Below, piece by piece: positions 8,331 through 18,442 of a DNA stretch of 64,000 nt (positions within the stretch are counted from its first letter, which is position 1; every line of letters starts with the position of its first letter). The translations under genes were made by a program, and so were the position numbers. Below the pieces are notes generated by a model, which saw only the letters and a program-made list of their open reading frames with translations, was not told where the DNA came from and ran no database searches. Source of the DNA: Anaerovorax odorimutans (GTDB lineage: Bacteria > Bacillota > Clostridia > Peptostreptococcales > JAAYPU01); the NCBI GenBank assembly GCA_016841185.1, contig JAENZQ010000008.1:55354-119353 (forward strand). Direction: 5' to 3'.

Positions 8331-10169
8331 TTATTTCTTGTCTTCATCATCTACAACTTCGTAATCTGCATCAACAACATTATCGTCTTCCGATTTGGTT
8401 TCCTCGTTAGATTCCTCCTGTGGATTCTGTTGAGCAGCTTCCTCGTATAATTTTTGTGACAATGTATGGAAAGCATTGGTTAATTCTTCTGTTTTTGATT
8501 TTATATCGTCAACATCATCGCCTTCTAATGCTTTCTTTAATGCATCTGCTGAAGATTGTATTTTTTCTTTTTCGGATGCATCCACTTTGTCTCCGACTTC
8601 CTTAAGTGCTTTTTCTGTTTCATATATCAGAGAATCTGCTTTATTTCTTACTTCCACTGATTCTTTCTTCTTCTTGTCCTCAGATGCAAACTGCTCTGCT
8701 TCCTTGACCTTCTGTTTGATTTCATCTTCACTGAGATTGGTTGATGCCGTTATAGTAATACGCTGTTCCTTTCCTGTTCCCTTATCCTTAGCACTGACAT
8801 TGACAATGCCATTTGCATCGATGTCGAATGTAACTTCTATTTGAGGAACACCGCGAGGAGCCGGTGGGATTCCGGTAAGCTGAAATCTCCCCAAAGTAAT
8901 ATTATCGGCAGCCATTTCCCTTTCTCCCTGTAATACATGTATATCTACAGCGGTCTGATTATCAGCGGCAGTTGAAAATATCTGACTTTTCTTTGTAGGA
9001 ATTGTCGTATTTCTTTCTATAAGTTTTGTAAATACTGCTCCAAGTGTTTCTATTCCCAATGACAGGGGTGTAACATCCAAAAGCAGAACATCTTTAACTT
9101 CGCCTGTTAATACGCCTGCCTGAATAGCTGCTCCGACAGCAACGCACTCATCTGGGTTTATTCCTTTATGAGGGTCTTTATTGGTGATTTTCTTTACAGC
9201 TTCCTGAACTGCCGGTATTCTGGTAGATCCGCCTACAAGAATAACTTTATCGATGTCACTGCTGGTAATATTGGCATCTTTTAATGCTTTTTTCATGGGC
9301 TCTATGGTTTTTTCTACCAAATGCCCTGTTAATTGATCAAATTTGGCTCGAGTGATATCCATATTTAAGTGTAACGGCCCTTCTGCAGTGGCTGTAATAA
9401 AAGGTAAATTAATACTTGTGGTCTGAGTTGTGGATAATTCTTTTTTTGCTTTTTCTGCCGCCTCTTTTAATCTTTGCAGAGACATTTTATCTTTTCGCAA
9501 ATCCACTTTATTTTCTTTCATAAAAGATTCCGCAATAAAATCAATCAAAACATCGTCGAAATCGTCTCCGCCAAGATGATTGTTACCGTTGGTTGCCAAT
9601 ACTTCGAATACACCGTCGCCCAGCTCAAGAATAGAGACATCGAAAGTTCCTCCGCCTAAGTCATAGACCATGATTTTCTGATGCTCTTCTTCTTTATCAA
9701 GACCATAAGCCAAAGATGCTGCAGTCGGTTCATTAATTATTCTTTTTACATCTAATCCTGCGATTTTACCTGCATCTTTGGTCGCCTGCCTTTGGCTGTC
9801 TGTAAAATATGCAGGAACGGTTATGACCGCTTCCGAAACTTTTTCACCTAAGTAGCTTTCCGCATCTGCCTTTAATTTCATTAATATCATAGCAGAAATA
9901 TCCTGCGGTGTATATTCTTTACCGTCAATTTCTGTTTTAAACTCAGTTCCCATATGTCTCTTAATGGACATGATGGTTCTATCCGGATTGGTTACTGCCT
10001 GTCTTTTTGCAGTTTCCCCTACCAGCCTCTCACCGTTTTTTGTAAAACCGACTACCGAAGGTGTCGTTCGGTTACCTTCCGCATTTGGTATTACAACAGG
10101 ATCTCCGCCTTCTAATACAGATACGCACGAATTAGTAGTTCCTAAATCAATTCCTATTACTTTTCCCAT
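8331..10169 (-). CDS. dnaK: Chaperone DnaK (Hsp70)
   Basis: A 612-residue Hsp70 of the shorter Gram-positive type. It opens with [13 protein letters not shown] (phosphate-1 loop) and has the [10 protein letters not shown] phosphate-2 loop and the PAVQEAVKK region of the nucleotide-binding domain. The substrate-binding domain follows, and the tail is acidic ([15 protein letters not shown]). ATG at 10169 lies behind AAGGAGG. It lies between grpE and dnaJ, its nucleotide-exchange and J-domain partners. Confidence 0.98.
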   Translation of the reverse strand: MGKVIGIDLGTTNSCVSVLEGGDPVVIPNAEGNRTTPSVVGFTKNGERLVGETAKRQAVTNPDRTIMSIKRHMGTEFKTEIDGKEYTPQDISAMILMKLKADAESYLGEKVSEAVITVPAYFTDSQRQATKDAGKIAGLDVKRIINEPTAASLAYGLDKEEEHQKIMVYDLGGGTFDVSILELGDGVFEVLATNGNNHLGGDDFDDVLIDFIAESFMKENKVDLRKDKMSLQRLKEAAEKAKKELSTTQTTSINLPFITATAEGPLHLNMDITRAKFDQLTGHLVEKTIEPMKKALKDANITSSDIDKVILVGGSTRIPAVQEAVKKITNKDPHKGINPDECVAVGAAIQAGVLTGEVKDVLLLDVTPLSLGIETLGAVFTKLIERNTTIPTKKSQIFSTAADNQTAVDIHVLQGEREMAADNITLGRFQLTGIPPAPRGVPQIEVTFDIDANGIVNVSAKDKGTGKEQRITITASTNLSEDEIKQKVKEAEQFASEDKKKKESVEVRNKADSLIYETEKALKEVGDKVDASEKEKIQSSADALKKALEGDDVDDIKSKTEELTNAFHTLSQKLYEEAAQQNPQEESNEETKSEDDNVVDADYEVVDDEDKK

Positions 10170-10276
10170 TTTGTTTTCCTCCTTGATTTTTAGTTTTCAA
10201 TTTAATATAAATAGCGTTTTTTCGCTGAGATGTTCAGTAAGATTTATAGGCATGAAAGGTTTTTTATGTAAGATTA

Positions 10277-10885
10277 TTATTCAGACACTTTTACCATACT
10301 TGGACGAATAACCTTTCCATTAAAAGTATACCCTTTTTGAAAGACTTCAATAATCATATTACTTACTGTATAATCAACGGATTCTTTCATGACAGCGTGA
10401 TGAAAATTCGGATCAAACTCGGAATTTTCAGTGTTTATTTCTTTCAAGCCGTATTTAAATAAAATATCCCGAAGTTCATTGTAAATCATCTGTACACCTT
10501 CCATAAGTGTCTTTTCACTGGATTTATCACTATCCATGGCTCTTTCAAAGTTATCCAATACGCTTAATAATTCTGTAATAATGGTTTCATTGGCATAGCT
10601 GAATATTTCTTTTTTCTCATTTTCCATTCTCCGTTTATAATTTTGAAAATCAGCAGCCAATCTTAAATATTTTTCATTTAATTCATTTCTTTCTCTTAGT
10701 AATGTTTCATAACTCTGCATCTTTTTATTCTCTTGCTTTTCATTATTTTCGGCTTCGTTTTCTTTATTTTCTGTCTCTTTCGTTGGAGATTCATCAGCAG
10801 TATTATGATCCTCTTTCTCTGACATCTCATTTTCTAATTCATTATTCTCATTCTTTTCTTTCTCTTTTTCTTTTTCTTTTTTCAT
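10277..10885 (-). CDS. grpE: Nucleotide exchange factor GrpE
   Basis: A 202-residue GrpE. The first 65 residues or so are an unusually low-complexity, Lys/Glu-rich segment (KKEKEKEKEK start). A coiled coil (LRERNELNEKYLRLAADFQNY) and the C-terminal beta domain ending GKVIRPSMVKVSE follow. It releases ADP from DnaK. ATG at 10885 has TAGGTGG upstream. It lies between hrcA and dnaK in the heat-shock operon. Confidence 0.95.
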   Translation of the reverse strand: MKKEKEKEKEKNENNELENEMSEKEDHNTADESPTKETENKENEAENNEKQENKKMQSYETLLRERNELNEKYLRLAADFQNYKRRMENEKKEIFSYANETIITELLSVLDNFERAMDSDKSSEKTLMEGVQMIYNELRDILFKYGLKEINTENSEFDPNFHHAVMKESVDYTVSNMIIEVFQKGYTFNGKVIRPSMVKVSE

Positions 10886-10915
10886 AATACACCACCTAAT
10901 TCTTTATTTGAACTT

Positions 10916-11950
10916 TTAATCCTCGTCTTTTAATTTAAAGGCATTGCTGATATTATCTGTCATATATTCAATGATAGAAGTAATTTTGCTGTACTTCATT
11001 CTGGTTGGACCAATAACTCCTAATTTACCAACCGTTTTACCATTGATACTGTAAGTAGCTGTTATCAGGCTGCAGTCTTTCATTTCTGTATCCGGGTTTT
11101 CCTGCCCGATGGTGATCACTACGCCGCTGTCGCGGTTCATTAACACCTCGGCAATATGTTCCTTCTGGTTCAGCATTTCTAAAAATTCTTTGGCTTTCTC
11201 AATATTATAATACTCAGGCAAAGAAAAAATATTAGTCAGCCCGTCCATATACAAATGAACATTCAGCATATTTTCTAAAGTAGATAAAAAATTGGGCATA
11301 ACATTCTTCATGATCCGGCTCATGGTTTCTATGTCTTCTTCAAAGTCTTTTATAATTTCCATCTTCGTAATGGAAGACAGAGTTTTTCCTTTATAATTAT
11401 AAGTTAAAATCTTTGAAAGAACATTTAAATTTTCTTCCGTATAAGTATTTTCGATTTTTAAAATCGTGTTATGAACATTACCGGTTTCCGTGACGATCAT
11501 CAAAAGTACGCTGTGTTTGTCTATAGGAACGAGTTTTATATATTTGAGGATATTTTCATCATTTTTAGGCGTCATGGCAAATGCAGTCAAATTGGTAAGA
11601 TTGGATAACAATTTTGATGCATGCTCTATGGTACTGTCCAGTTCCACAAGATTATCCATGATTTTTTTACCGATGATCGCTTTTTGCTGTTCACTAAGGA
11701 CATATTTATCCATTAATTTGTCCACATATAGTCTGTATGCCTTATCGGCAGGTACTCTTCCTGCTGAAGTGTGAGGCTGTTTAATATACCCCATTTCTTC
11801 CAAGTCAGCCATCTCATTCCGTATGGTCGCAGGACTGATGCCCAGATTGTATTTTTTTGAGAGTGTCCTTGAACCTACCGGTTCGGCAGAATGTATGAAA
11901 TCATCAATAATAGCCTGTAAAATTTTTAGTTTCCTTTCACTTATATCCAT
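10916..11950 (-). CDS. hrcA: Heat-inducible transcription repressor HrcA
   Basis: A 344-residue repressor that binds CIRCE operators and is itself kept active by GroEL. The N-terminal winged helix is clear (SPATIRNEMADLEEMGYI, then HTSAGRVPADKAYRLYVD), and the GAF-like and dimerisation region follows. The ATG at 11950 has AGAGGGTGG upstream. A perfect CIRCE lies 17 bases upstream, so the gene should repress its own operon. Confidence 0.97.
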   Translation of the reverse strand: MDISERKLKILQAIIDDFIHSAEPVGSRTLSKKYNLGISPATIRNEMADLEEMGYIKQPHTSAGRVPADKAYRLYVDKLMDKYVLSEQQKAIIGKKIMDNLVELDSTIEHASKLLSNLTNLTAFAMTPKNDENILKYIKLVPIDKHSVLLMIVTETGNVHNTILKIENTYTEENLNVLSKILTYNYKGKTLSSITKMEIIKDFEEDIETMSRIMKNVMPNFLSTLENMLNVHLYMDGLTNIFSLPEYYNIEKAKEFLEMLNQKEHIAEVLMNRDSGVVITIGQENPDTEMKDCSLITATYSINGKTVGKLGVIGPTRMKYSKITSIIEYMTDNISNAFKLKDED

Positions 11951-11966
11951 AAAAACCACCCTCTTG

Positions 11967-11993
11967 TTAGCACTCTATGCTGTTGAGTGCTAA
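11967..11993. promoter_or_regulatory. CIRCE operator (HrcA binding site)
   Basis: TTAGCACTC, nine bases, then GAGTGCTAA: both half-sites match the CIRCE consensus exactly. It lies just downstream of the predicted -10 box of the hrcA promoter and inside the 5' leader, where bound HrcA blocks transcription of hrcA-grpE-dnaK-dnaJ. Confidence 0.97.
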
Positions 11994-12004
11994 CTCATAT
12001 TTTT

Positions 12005-12033
12005 AAATTATCATTTTACAATAATTTTGTCAA
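12005..12033 (-). promoter_or_regulatory. Sigma-A promoter of the hrcA-dnaK operon
   Basis: On the minus strand TTGACA (12028-12033) is followed by a 17-base spacer and TAATTT (12005-12010), with the CIRCE operator starting 11 bases further on. A perfect -35 and correct spacing make this the likely heat-shock operon promoter; the -10 is weak. Confidence 0.75.
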
Positions 12034-12042
12034 TACAATAAT

Positions 12043-13182
12043 TTACAGTATTATGAATTTTGACATAATGCTGTTGGAAACATCAACTCCCCTGTCCGTC
12101 AGCATCATTTGATTTTCTTTGATTTCAATCCAGTTTCCTGAAAGCAGATTATCGATTTCTTTTGGAAAAAACTGTTCTATCGATCCTTTGAATCTTTCAT
12201 TAAAATCATTCAAACAAATACCTTTACGTTTTCTCAAACCGGTAAAAATAAATTCTGAAATGTCATCTTTGATTTTATTTTGATATATCCATATCCGGTT
12301 ATCTTCCATATTATTTGCATTTTGAATATATTTATTTAAATCCCTTTCATTACTGAAGCGCAGATTCCTTAAATAAGAATGGGCTCCCAGCCCAATTCCT
12401 AAATATTCCTCCATCGACCAATATTTTAAATTATGCCTGCATTCATAACCGGGTACCGCAGCATTGGAAATCTCATAATGGATATACCCCTTCCGTCTTA
12501 ATTTATTCACTGCATGCCAATACATGTTCCGGTCCTCCTCATCATTTTCTGTCCATTCTCCGGAACTGTACCTCTCATAAAACGGCGTGCCTTCTTCATA
12601 TTTCAGACTATAAAAGGAAATGTGCTCGGGCTTTAACTCGATAATTCCCTCCATGGTATCCTGCCACTTTTTCATACTCTGATTAGGAATGGCAAAAATA
12701 AGGTCTGTATTGATATTACGAAAGCCGGCTTCACGTGCTTCATAGTAATTTTTATAAAAATCCTGTACACTGTGAACCCGTCCGATAAAATTCAGCAATG
12801 TATCATCCAGCGCCTGAACGCCCATACTGATCCTGTTGATACCTGATGAAAGAAAAAAATCAAGTTTTTCTTTACTGAGGGTTTTGGGATTTGATTCTAT
12901 GGTAAATTCAATATCATTTGCGATATGGAAATTATTATAAATGGAGACTATTATCTTTTCCAATGACTCCTCAGGTATTAAAGAAGGCGTCCCGCCCCCC
13001 AGAAAAATTGTGTCGACGGTGTAATCATTCAAATCCTGTTTCCGTTTTTCTATTTCTTTTATTACAGCATTACAATAATCAGCTATTATTTCATAGCTGA
13101 TTTTTTCAAAAGAAAGAAAGTCGCAATAATGACATTTCTTTATACAAAATGGAAAATGGACATATAGGCCCAGCGGCTTCAT
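12043..13182 (-). CDS. hemW: Radical SAM heme chaperone HemW
   Basis: A 379-residue radical-SAM protein with the cluster motif CIKKCHYC at 13-20 and an HGGGTPSL-like motif (FLGGGTPSLIPEE). Proteins in this position, related to coproporphyrinogen oxidase HemN, are now regarded as HemW heme-transfer factors; the shorter cysteine motif fits HemW. I use the ATG at 13182 with TAGGTG six bases upstream; a GTG three codons earlier overlaps that site. It lies directly after lepA and before hrcA, the usual Firmicute order. Confidence 0.93.
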   Translation of the reverse strand: MKPLGLYVHFPFCIKKCHYCDFLSFEKISYEIIADYCNAVIKEIEKRKQDLNDYTVDTIFLGGGTPSLIPEESLEKIIVSIYNNFHIANDIEFTIESNPKTLSKEKLDFFLSSGINRISMGVQALDDTLLNFIGRVHSVQDFYKNYYEAREAGFRNINTDLIFAIPNQSMKKWQDTMEGIIELKPEHISFYSLKYEEGTPFYERYSSGEWTENDEEDRNMYWHAVNKLRRKGYIHYEISNAAVPGYECRHNLKYWSMEEYLGIGLGAHSYLRNLRFSNERDLNKYIQNANNMEDNRIWIYQNKIKDDISEFIFTGLRKRKGICLNDFNERFKGSIEQFFPKEIDNLLSGNWIEIKENQMMLTDRGVDVSNSIMSKFIIL

Positions 13183-13198
13183 ATGAATCACCTATTCG

Positions 13199-15028
13199 TT
13201 ACTTCTTTTCATCATACTTCAAAACTGCCGTAAACGCTTCCTGGGGCACTTCCACTTCGCCAAACTGACGCATCCTTTTTTTACCTTCTTTTTGTTTCTC
13301 CAACAGTTTTTTCTTACGGGATATATCTCCGCCATAACACTTGGATAATACATCTTTTCTTAAGGGTTTGACGGTTTCACGTGCTATAATCTTTGCGCCT
13401 ACGGAAGCTTGAATAGGAACTGCGAACATATGTCTCGGAATAACCTCTTTCAATTTTTCGCATACGAATTTACCCCGGTACTGTGCCTTGCTTTCGTGAA
13501 CAATCATAGAAAAGGCATCTACCGGTTCCTTGTTTAACAGTATGTCTAACTTCACTAATCTGGATCTTTCATAACCTTTCAAATCATAGTCCAAAGACCC
13601 GTATCCTCGCGTCTTTGACTTTAATGCATCGAAAAAGTCATATATGACTTCATTCAAAGGCATATCATAATGAAGTACCACTCTATTGGCATCCAGGTAT
13701 TCCATATGTTTCATAACACCCCGCCGCTCCTGACACAGCTCCATAATATTGCCCACATACTCATTGGGTACCATGATATCTGCCTCCACAATAGGTTCTT
13801 CCATATAATCGATTTGCTGTACAGAAGGCAAATTTGAAGGGTTCTGAATCATCTCAACAGCACCGTCTGTTTTTACCACCTTATAGATAACGCTGGGCGA
13901 AGTAGTGATAATGCCCAGATCAAATTCTCTTTCCAGTCTTTCCTGAATAATTTCCATATGCAGCAGACCTAAAAAACCGCATCTGAAACCAAAGCCCAGA
14001 GCAGTTGAGGTCTCAGGCTCAAATACAAAAGCAGCATCATTGACCTGAAGCTTTTCAAGTGCATCTTTGACATTTTCATATTTTTCTCCCTCAGCCGGGT
14101 AAATACCGCAATATACCATTGGTATGACCTTTTTATATCCTGGCAGCGGTTTCTCAGTAGGATGTTCCGCACCGGTAATGGTATCCCCCACTCTTGCATC
14201 CGCAACTTGTTTTATGCTGGCGGTAATATAACCGACATCACCGGCTTTCAAAGAAGAGACCGGCGTTGGGAAAGGAGCAAATACACCCGTCTCCGTTACC
14301 TCATAGTTTTTTTTGGAGGCCATCATTTTTATTCTGTCGCCCTTTTTAATAGTGCCGTCAAAAATCCTTGTATAAACAACTACGCCTTTATAATTATCGT
14401 AGTATGAATCAAAAATGAGTGCCTTCAGGCTTTCATCCGTATTCCCTGAAGGGGCAGGTATCCTTTGTACAACTGCTTCCAGAACATCCTCAATATTGAT
14501 ACCTTCTTTGGCAGAAATCAAAGGCGCATTCTCCGCCTCTATTCCCAATATATCTTCAATTTCTTTTTTTACTTCATCCGGCCTTGCACTTGATAAATCA
14601 ATCTTATTAATAACCGGTACGATCTCCAGATCTTCTTCAAGTGCCAAATAGGCATTGGCCAGTGTCTGAGCCTCAACGCCCTGAGTGGCATCAACAATCA
14701 AAAGAGCACCTTCGCAAGCCGCTAAACTTCTGGATACTTCATAATTAAAATCCACATGCCCCGGTGTATCTATAAGATTAAATATATATTCTTGTCCGTC
14801 TTTTGCTTTATAAACCAATCGGGTGGTTTGAAGCTTAATGGTGATGCCTCTTTCTCTTTCAATATCCATATTGTCGAGAAATTGTTCTTTCATGTCTCTT
14901 TGAGAGATTAAACCTGTCTGCTCTAATATTCTGTCTGCAAGAGTAGATTTGCCATGATCGATATGTGCAATGATACTGAAATTTCTGATATTATTCTGAC
15001 GCATTCTGTATCGTTTCCCTTCTCCCAT
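13199..15028 (-). CDS. lepA: Translation elongation factor 4 (LepA)
   Basis: A translational GTPase of about 600 residues that acts on stalled ribosomes and in 30S assembly. It has G1 [10 protein letters not shown]3 DTPGHVDF, G4 NKID, and the LepA-specific C-terminal domain ending [11 protein letters not shown]. Two starts are possible: ATG at 15028, with a distant AGGA, or ATG at 15004 (MRQNNIRNF), preceded by GGGAGAAGGG; the second matches the usual family N terminus. It lies between the spoIIP region and hemW. Confidence 0.96.
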   Translation of the reverse strand: MGEGKRYRMRQNNIRNFSIIAHIDHGKSTLADRILEQTGLISQRDMKEQFLDNMDIERERGITIKLQTTRLVYKAKDGQEYIFNLIDTPGHVDFNYEVSRSLAACEGALLIVDATQGVEAQTLANAYLALEEDLEIVPVINKIDLSSARPDEVKKEIEDILGIEAENAPLISAKEGINIEDVLEAVVQRIPAPSGNTDESLKALIFDSYYDNYKGVVVYTRIFDGTIKKGDRIKMMASKKNYEVTETGVFAPFPTPVSSLKAGDVGYITASIKQVADARVGDTITGAEHPTEKPLPGYKKVIPMVYCGIYPAEGEKYENVKDALEKLQVNDAAFVFEPETSTALGFGFRCGFLGLLHMEIIQERLEREFDLGIITTSPSVIYKVVKTDGAVEMIQNPSNLPSVQQIDYMEEPIVEADIMVPNEYVGNIMELCQERRGVMKHMEYLDANRVVLHYDMPLNEVIYDFFDALKSKTRGYGSLDYDLKGYERSRLVKLDILLNKEPVDAFSMIVHESKAQYRGKFVCEKLKEVIPRHMFAVPIQASVGAKIIARETVKPLRKDVLSKCYGGDISRKKKLLEKQKEGKKRMRQFGEVEVPQEAFTAVLKYDEKK

Positions 15029-15095
15029 TTAATTCATGATCTTCCTATAAGAGTATTATCCTTAGTTCGGAACAATTATAACACAATATATGATA

Positions 15096-15135
15096 CATAA
15101 AAAGTACTCGAATCAAAATTAAATTTGCCGAGTAC
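15096..15135 (-). terminator. Terminator at the end of the small gene before lepA
   Basis: GTACTCG at 15104-15110 pairs with CGAGTAC at 15129-15135 around an 18-base loop. On the minus strand TTTTTATG follows. It overlaps the stop region of the 123-residue gene and separates the spoIIP unit from lepA. Confidence 0.7.
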
Positions 15136-15490
15136 CTCTTGGATTAAAATCTTCATTGGTAAATAAAAGCCTTATTTTCCTTTTTAATTTATATATCAAG
15201 ACCCGGGTCTTTTGAATTGCGGAATCGCTTGTACTTTGAATGCTTTCCATGACCTCCTTATCATGAACATCAATTTCTTTTCCAACGAAATAAAACTTTA
15301 TGGTTTCACTGTTAATCCGTTTACATCCGATAAACATTTCCCTTTCATAACCCATCATACTGCTGTACTCATGATCCACTAAAACAATCCCTTGAAAAAA
15401 AAGAAAGACCATTAAAAAGACCAGCAGTTTTTTTCTACGAATACTTTTTTTCTGTTTTTTTATTTTTATCTTTTGTTCTAAACGTCCCAT
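15119..15490 (-). CDS. Small single-pass membrane protein of unknown function
   Basis: A 123-residue protein with a very basic N terminus (KIKIKKQKKSIRRKK), one hydrophobic segment at about residues 22-39 (LLVFLMVFLFFQGIVLV) and a C-terminal extracellular or intermembrane domain, ending FNPRGTRQI. I do not recognise the family. It starts at the ATG at 15490 behind AAAGGTG, 25 bases after spoIIP. A sporulation link is plausible from position only. Confidence 0.75.
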   Translation of the reverse strand: MGRLEQKIKIKKQKKSIRRKKLLVFLMVFLFFQGIVLVDHEYSSMMGYEREMFIGCKRINSETIKFYFVGKEIDVHDKEVMESIQSTSDSAIQKTRVLIYKLKRKIRLLFTNEDFNPRGTRQI

Positions 15491-15515
15491 TTATTGACAC
15501 CTTTATATGTTAAAA

Positions 15516-16559
15516 CTACTTCTTGATATCATTGATGACCGAATAAAGTATTTCGGCAAAACAGTCGGCTGTTTTTAATGCCTCCTTGATATCATTTTCA
15601 TTATCCCCTATTTCAAGCAATATATAGTAATCTGTAACATATTCGTTAAACTTATACGGTTTTTCAATAATTCCATCATCCAAACCAGGATAAATAAGAT
15701 TTCCTTTATATAAAATATAGTCCGCAAATGTTTTTAATGCTTTATAATTCTCATTGTTTGTACCTACAACAATACAGTATTTTGCAGCCTTAAGATTATC
15801 TATAACAACGGTATTTTGATTTTCCGGCTTATAATCTGCTGCATCACGGTGGATATCTATTACTATTTTAACCGATTTATTTTCTTCTAATCCCTTTTTA
15901 ATGGTTTCGAGGGACCTTCTGTAGGATTCATTATAGGAGGGATAATCATGTATGGTTTTATCGTGAATGACTTTTACCCCTTTGCTTTCCAACTGCTTCG
16001 CCATTCTTTCTCCCACTTCTCTTACTGTGCCCGGTTCCTCCACAGAATGATAATTATCTATTACCACCGGCTCATAAGATTCCGTCGCATGAGTATGATA
16101 TATATAGACAATAGGTTTCGAAAAATCCAAACTGACCTTTTCAGGCATTTTTGCTTTTTCAGAAGAGATGATCTGATAATTGATGCCCTTATCGGTTTCA
16201 TCATTTTCTATTTCCACCTGTGTCTCCGATCCCGGATCATTCCTTTCAAAGTAATTGATACGTTCAGTTTCTGAAGAGGCCGTTGCCGTACCATTGCCCG
16301 ATATTACCGGATATATATTTTTAATAATCTTTTTAAAGAAATTATCGCTGTCTGCTTTTTCTTCCGGTACAATTCGGCCCACATCCGAACCTCTGCTTAC
16401 AACAGGAAATACGCTTTTGATACATTGTTTAAACATGTCATCTTCCCCATTGGCTTGTACATCGGAATAACCCTCAAAAGAGACATACACCAAAAAAAAG
16501 AAAAAACAAACAATCACTGCAACCATGATCAATAGAGGAAGATGTCCTTGTTTTTTCAA
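15516..16559 (-). CDS. spoIIP: Stage II sporulation protein P
   Basis: A roughly 347-residue membrane-anchored amidase/endopeptidase that works with SpoIID and SpoIIM to degrade septal peptidoglycan during engulfment. It has an N-terminal membrane anchor (about residues 8-28) and the SpoIIP domain with YIYHTHATESYEP and VIDIHRDA, carrying the expected metal-binding His/Glu/His residues. The GAGGTG ribosome site points to a TTG start at 16559; a GTG three codons earlier is part of the ribosome site itself. It is downstream of gpr, as in Bacillus. Confidence 0.94.
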   Translation of the reverse strand: MKKQGHLPLLIMVAVIVCFFFFLVYVSFEGYSDVQANGEDDMFKQCIKSVFPVVSRGSDVGRIVPEEKADSDNFFKKIIKNIYPVISGNGTATASSETERINYFERNDPGSETQVEIENDETDKGINYQIISSEKAKMPEKVSLDFSKPIVYIYHTHATESYEPVVIDNYHSVEEPGTVREVGERMAKQLESKGVKVIHDKTIHDYPSYNESYRRSLETIKKGLEENKSVKIVIDIHRDAADYKPENQNTVVIDNLKAAKYCIVVGTNNENYKALKTFADYILYKGNLIYPGLDDGIIEKPYKFNEYVTDYYILLEIGDNENDIKEALKTADCFAEILYSVINDIKK

Positions 16560-16635
16560 AAAATGCACCTCATTTCATAAGTCTTTCATCTTATAAAGTA
16601 TATGAGGCGAGAATATTTGTTATGATTAACTATTT

Positions 16636-17595
16636 TTAATTCAGATATTTATTTACATCTTCAAGCTTTAATCCCGGATGCAGTGAAATGTTGAGTGAAT
16701 TGGCAATGATTTGAGAAAAATCCTGAACAAGTGTGTCGATATCATTAGCCGTTACGATCATCTTTCTGCTGCATGAATTCAGCATTTCATTCACTATATT
16801 GCCGTTGTTTTTAAGCACTTGGGACAATTGGCCGAAATAATTTCCGATTTTTTGATCTTTGCCGCACTGTCCCAGCTCTTCGATGGTATCAAATACCACG
16901 GTAAAAGAATCAATTACAGTCGGAACCCCTATGGCCACGACTCGAATCCCCATGCTGTCACTGTTTAACTGCAGCCGTCTGTTTCCAACACCTGCCCCCG
17001 GGTTAATGCCCGAATCCGTTATCTGAATGGTCGTATTGATCCTTTCCACTCTTCTTGCCGCCAGAGCATCTATGGCAATAATCAAATCCGGTTTCACCTT
17101 ATCTACGGCACCTTTGATGATCTCAACTGTTTCTATTCCTGTTGTCCCCATTACACCCGGAATAAGAGCACTGACACAAGACATTGACTCGTCCTTCTCT
17201 TTCTTATACGCCAGAAAAAACTGCCGAGTCACTTTTATTTTAGATACGGTCAAAGGACCTAAGGCATCCGGAGTGACCCTTTGATTTCCCAGCCCTACAA
17301 CTAAAACCTTTAAATCGTCTTTAAATCGAATAATACTCTGCAATTCCTCCGATAATGCCATGCTGACTTCATCCTTCAATTCGGAATCCGCATTACGCAG
17401 TCCGGGAACTTCTAAAGTTATATAATTCCCTTTAGGCTTGCCCAATGCCTGACTACCATGTTCATCTGTTATTTCAATCCGTGTGATATCCACACTTCCT
17501 TTATTGGCTTTATCCACCACAACACCACTTATCTCCACATTATTATTCTCATCATACATTTCCTTGCTTTCTAAAGCTAAATCTGTCCTGAACAA
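16636..17595 (-). CDS. gpr: Germination protease GPR
   Basis: A 319-residue endopeptidase that degrades small acid-soluble spore proteins at germination; made as a zymogen. The N terminus MFRTDLALESKE matches the family, with VVGLGNQRVTPDALGP and IIAIDALAARR downstream. GGAGGTG lies six bases before a TTG at 17595. A longer open frame reaching 17703 has no ribosome site and does not look like GPR, so I exclude it. It is divergent from rpsT and precedes spoIIP. Confidence 0.95.
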   Translation of the reverse strand: MFRTDLALESKEMYDENNNVEISGVVVDKANKGSVDITRIEITDEHGSQALGKPKGNYITLEVPGLRNADSELKDEVSMALSEELQSIIRFKDDLKVLVVGLGNQRVTPDALGPLTVSKIKVTRQFFLAYKKEKDESMSCVSALIPGVMGTTGIETVEIIKGAVDKVKPDLIIAIDALAARRVERINTTIQITDSGINPGAGVGNRRLQLNSDSMGIRVVAIGVPTVIDSFTVVFDTIEELGQCGKDQKIGNYFGQLSQVLKNNGNIVNEMLNSCSRKMIVTANDIDTLVQDFSQIIANSLNISLHPGLKLEDVNKYLN

Positions 17596-17778
17596 ATCAA
17601 ACACCTCCGTAAAAAAACTTCTGATTTGAATGACTCTTTTATTTATTCTGTACGCTATGACAAGTCTTAATCTATCTTTTCCAACCCGCATATAAATATA
17701 CAAACCTATTCAATAACACCTTTTTGTATCGTGTTATAAAAGAATGAAAATATTGCATACTATTAGAGAATAAAGAAA

Positions 17779-17859
17779 TGTCATCGCGAGCAAAGCGTGG
17801 CGATCTCTTTTTTGCCATCGTACAGTTTGTAGGGATAGTCCTTGAGGCTGTCCGGGTGA
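17779..17859. repeat. Two dispersed-repeat fragments upstream of rpsT
   Basis: Bases 17779-17813 read TGTCATCGCGAG, then AAAGCG and GGCGATCTC. This resembles the widespread interspersed TGTCATTGCGAG...GCAATCTC repeat. Immediately after, 17830-17855 is a diverged copy of the hairpin repeat at 6938-6962. The region between gpr and rpsT (17596-17941) otherwise holds only the rpsT promoter. Confidence 0.5.
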
Positions 17860-17876
17860 AGAATAGAAAATATTTC

Positions 17877-17905
17877 TTGATTAATTTTGATATTAGTGAT
17901 AACAT
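17877..17905 (+). promoter_or_regulatory. Putative promoter of rpsT
   Basis: TTGATT at 17877-17882, a 17-base spacer and TAACAT at 17900-17905, 36 bases before the rpsT start. Spacing is ideal; both boxes deviate from consensus. Confidence 0.4.
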
Positions 17906-17941
17906 AATTCAAGCAGTATTCTGCGTGAGAGGGGTGAAATA

Positions 17942-18217
17942 ATGGCAAACATTAAATCTGCAAAGAAAAGAATTCTTGTAATCAACAAAAAGACCGCAAG
18001 AAACAGAAGAGTTAAGGAACATCTTAAAGCAATTCTGAAGAATTTCGAAGCAGCAATAGCTGAAGGAAATCTTGAACTTGCAAAAGAAAAACTTAATCTG
18101 GCAGAAAAGAAGCTGAGAAAAGCTGCATCCAAGGGTGTTATCCATAAGAATGCCGCATCAAGAAAAGTTTCTAAGCTGACTAAAAAGTTTAATTCTGCGG
18201 TTAAAAATGCAGGTTAG
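17942..18217 (+). CDS. rpsT: 30S ribosomal protein S20
   Basis: A 91-residue, very basic helical protein beginning MANIKSAKKRILVINKKTAR and containing HKNAASRKVSKLTKK, the conserved S20 C-terminal segment. S20 is a primary 16S rRNA binder. ATG at 17942 follows GAGAGGGG. It is transcribed alone, divergent from gpr, and ends in a strong terminator. The rpsT/gpr divergence is conserved in Firmicutes. Confidence 0.97.
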   Translation: MANIKSAKKRILVINKKTARNRRVKEHLKAILKNFEAAIAEGNLELAKEKLNLAEKKLRKAASKGVIHKNAASRKVSKLTKKFNSAVKNAG

Positions 18218-18265
18218 CCATCACCCGTTCATTCCCCACCAAAGCGTACAAGTTCAGTATGCAAT

Positions 18266-18293
18266 AAGAGAGAGGTCGTTCCTCTCTCTTTTT
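18266..18293 (+). terminator. Rho-independent terminator of rpsT
   Basis: AAGAGAGAGG at 18266-18275 pairs perfectly with CCTCTCTCTT at 18281-18290 around TCGTT, then TTT. Confidence 0.9.
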
Positions 18294-18310
18294 AACGCAA
18301 AACTCTTCTA

Positions 18311-18405
18311 TTTAATCCTTAATCCATAATCCATACCCTATCCTCCATAACCCATACTCTATACTCCATACTCTCTCTTCATTCCTATTCATCATTCATA
18401 AATCC
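18311..18405. repeat. Degenerate short direct repeats
   Basis: A run of loosely repeated CCATA(A/C)(C/T) units in a C/T/A-only tract between the rpsT terminator and the superoxide dismutase gene. The units vary in spacing and sequence. No coding potential or hairpin was seen. Confidence 0.5.
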
Positions 18406-18442
18406 CTCGAATATAATTTATCAGAAGAACAGGAGGTACCAA

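Noticed and set aside
12043..13182. Calling this gene coproporphyrinogen III dehydrogenase HemN
   Set aside because: Short length, cysteine motif and position after lepA fit HemW; no other heme biosynthesis gene is near.
17596..17703. Extended N terminus of GPR up to 17703
   Set aside because: GGAGGTG lies directly before a TTG at 17595 that gives the normal family N terminus; the extension has no ribosome site.
17672..17905. A 77-codon minus-strand open frame between gpr and rpsT
   Set aside because: It runs through two dispersed repeats and the rpsT promoter, has no ribosome site, and its sequence is not protein-like.
18311..18405. Possible CRISPR-like or satellite array between rpsT and the superoxide dismutase gene
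   Set aside because: Units are 6-8 bases, degenerate and irregular; there are no spacers and no cas genes in the window.
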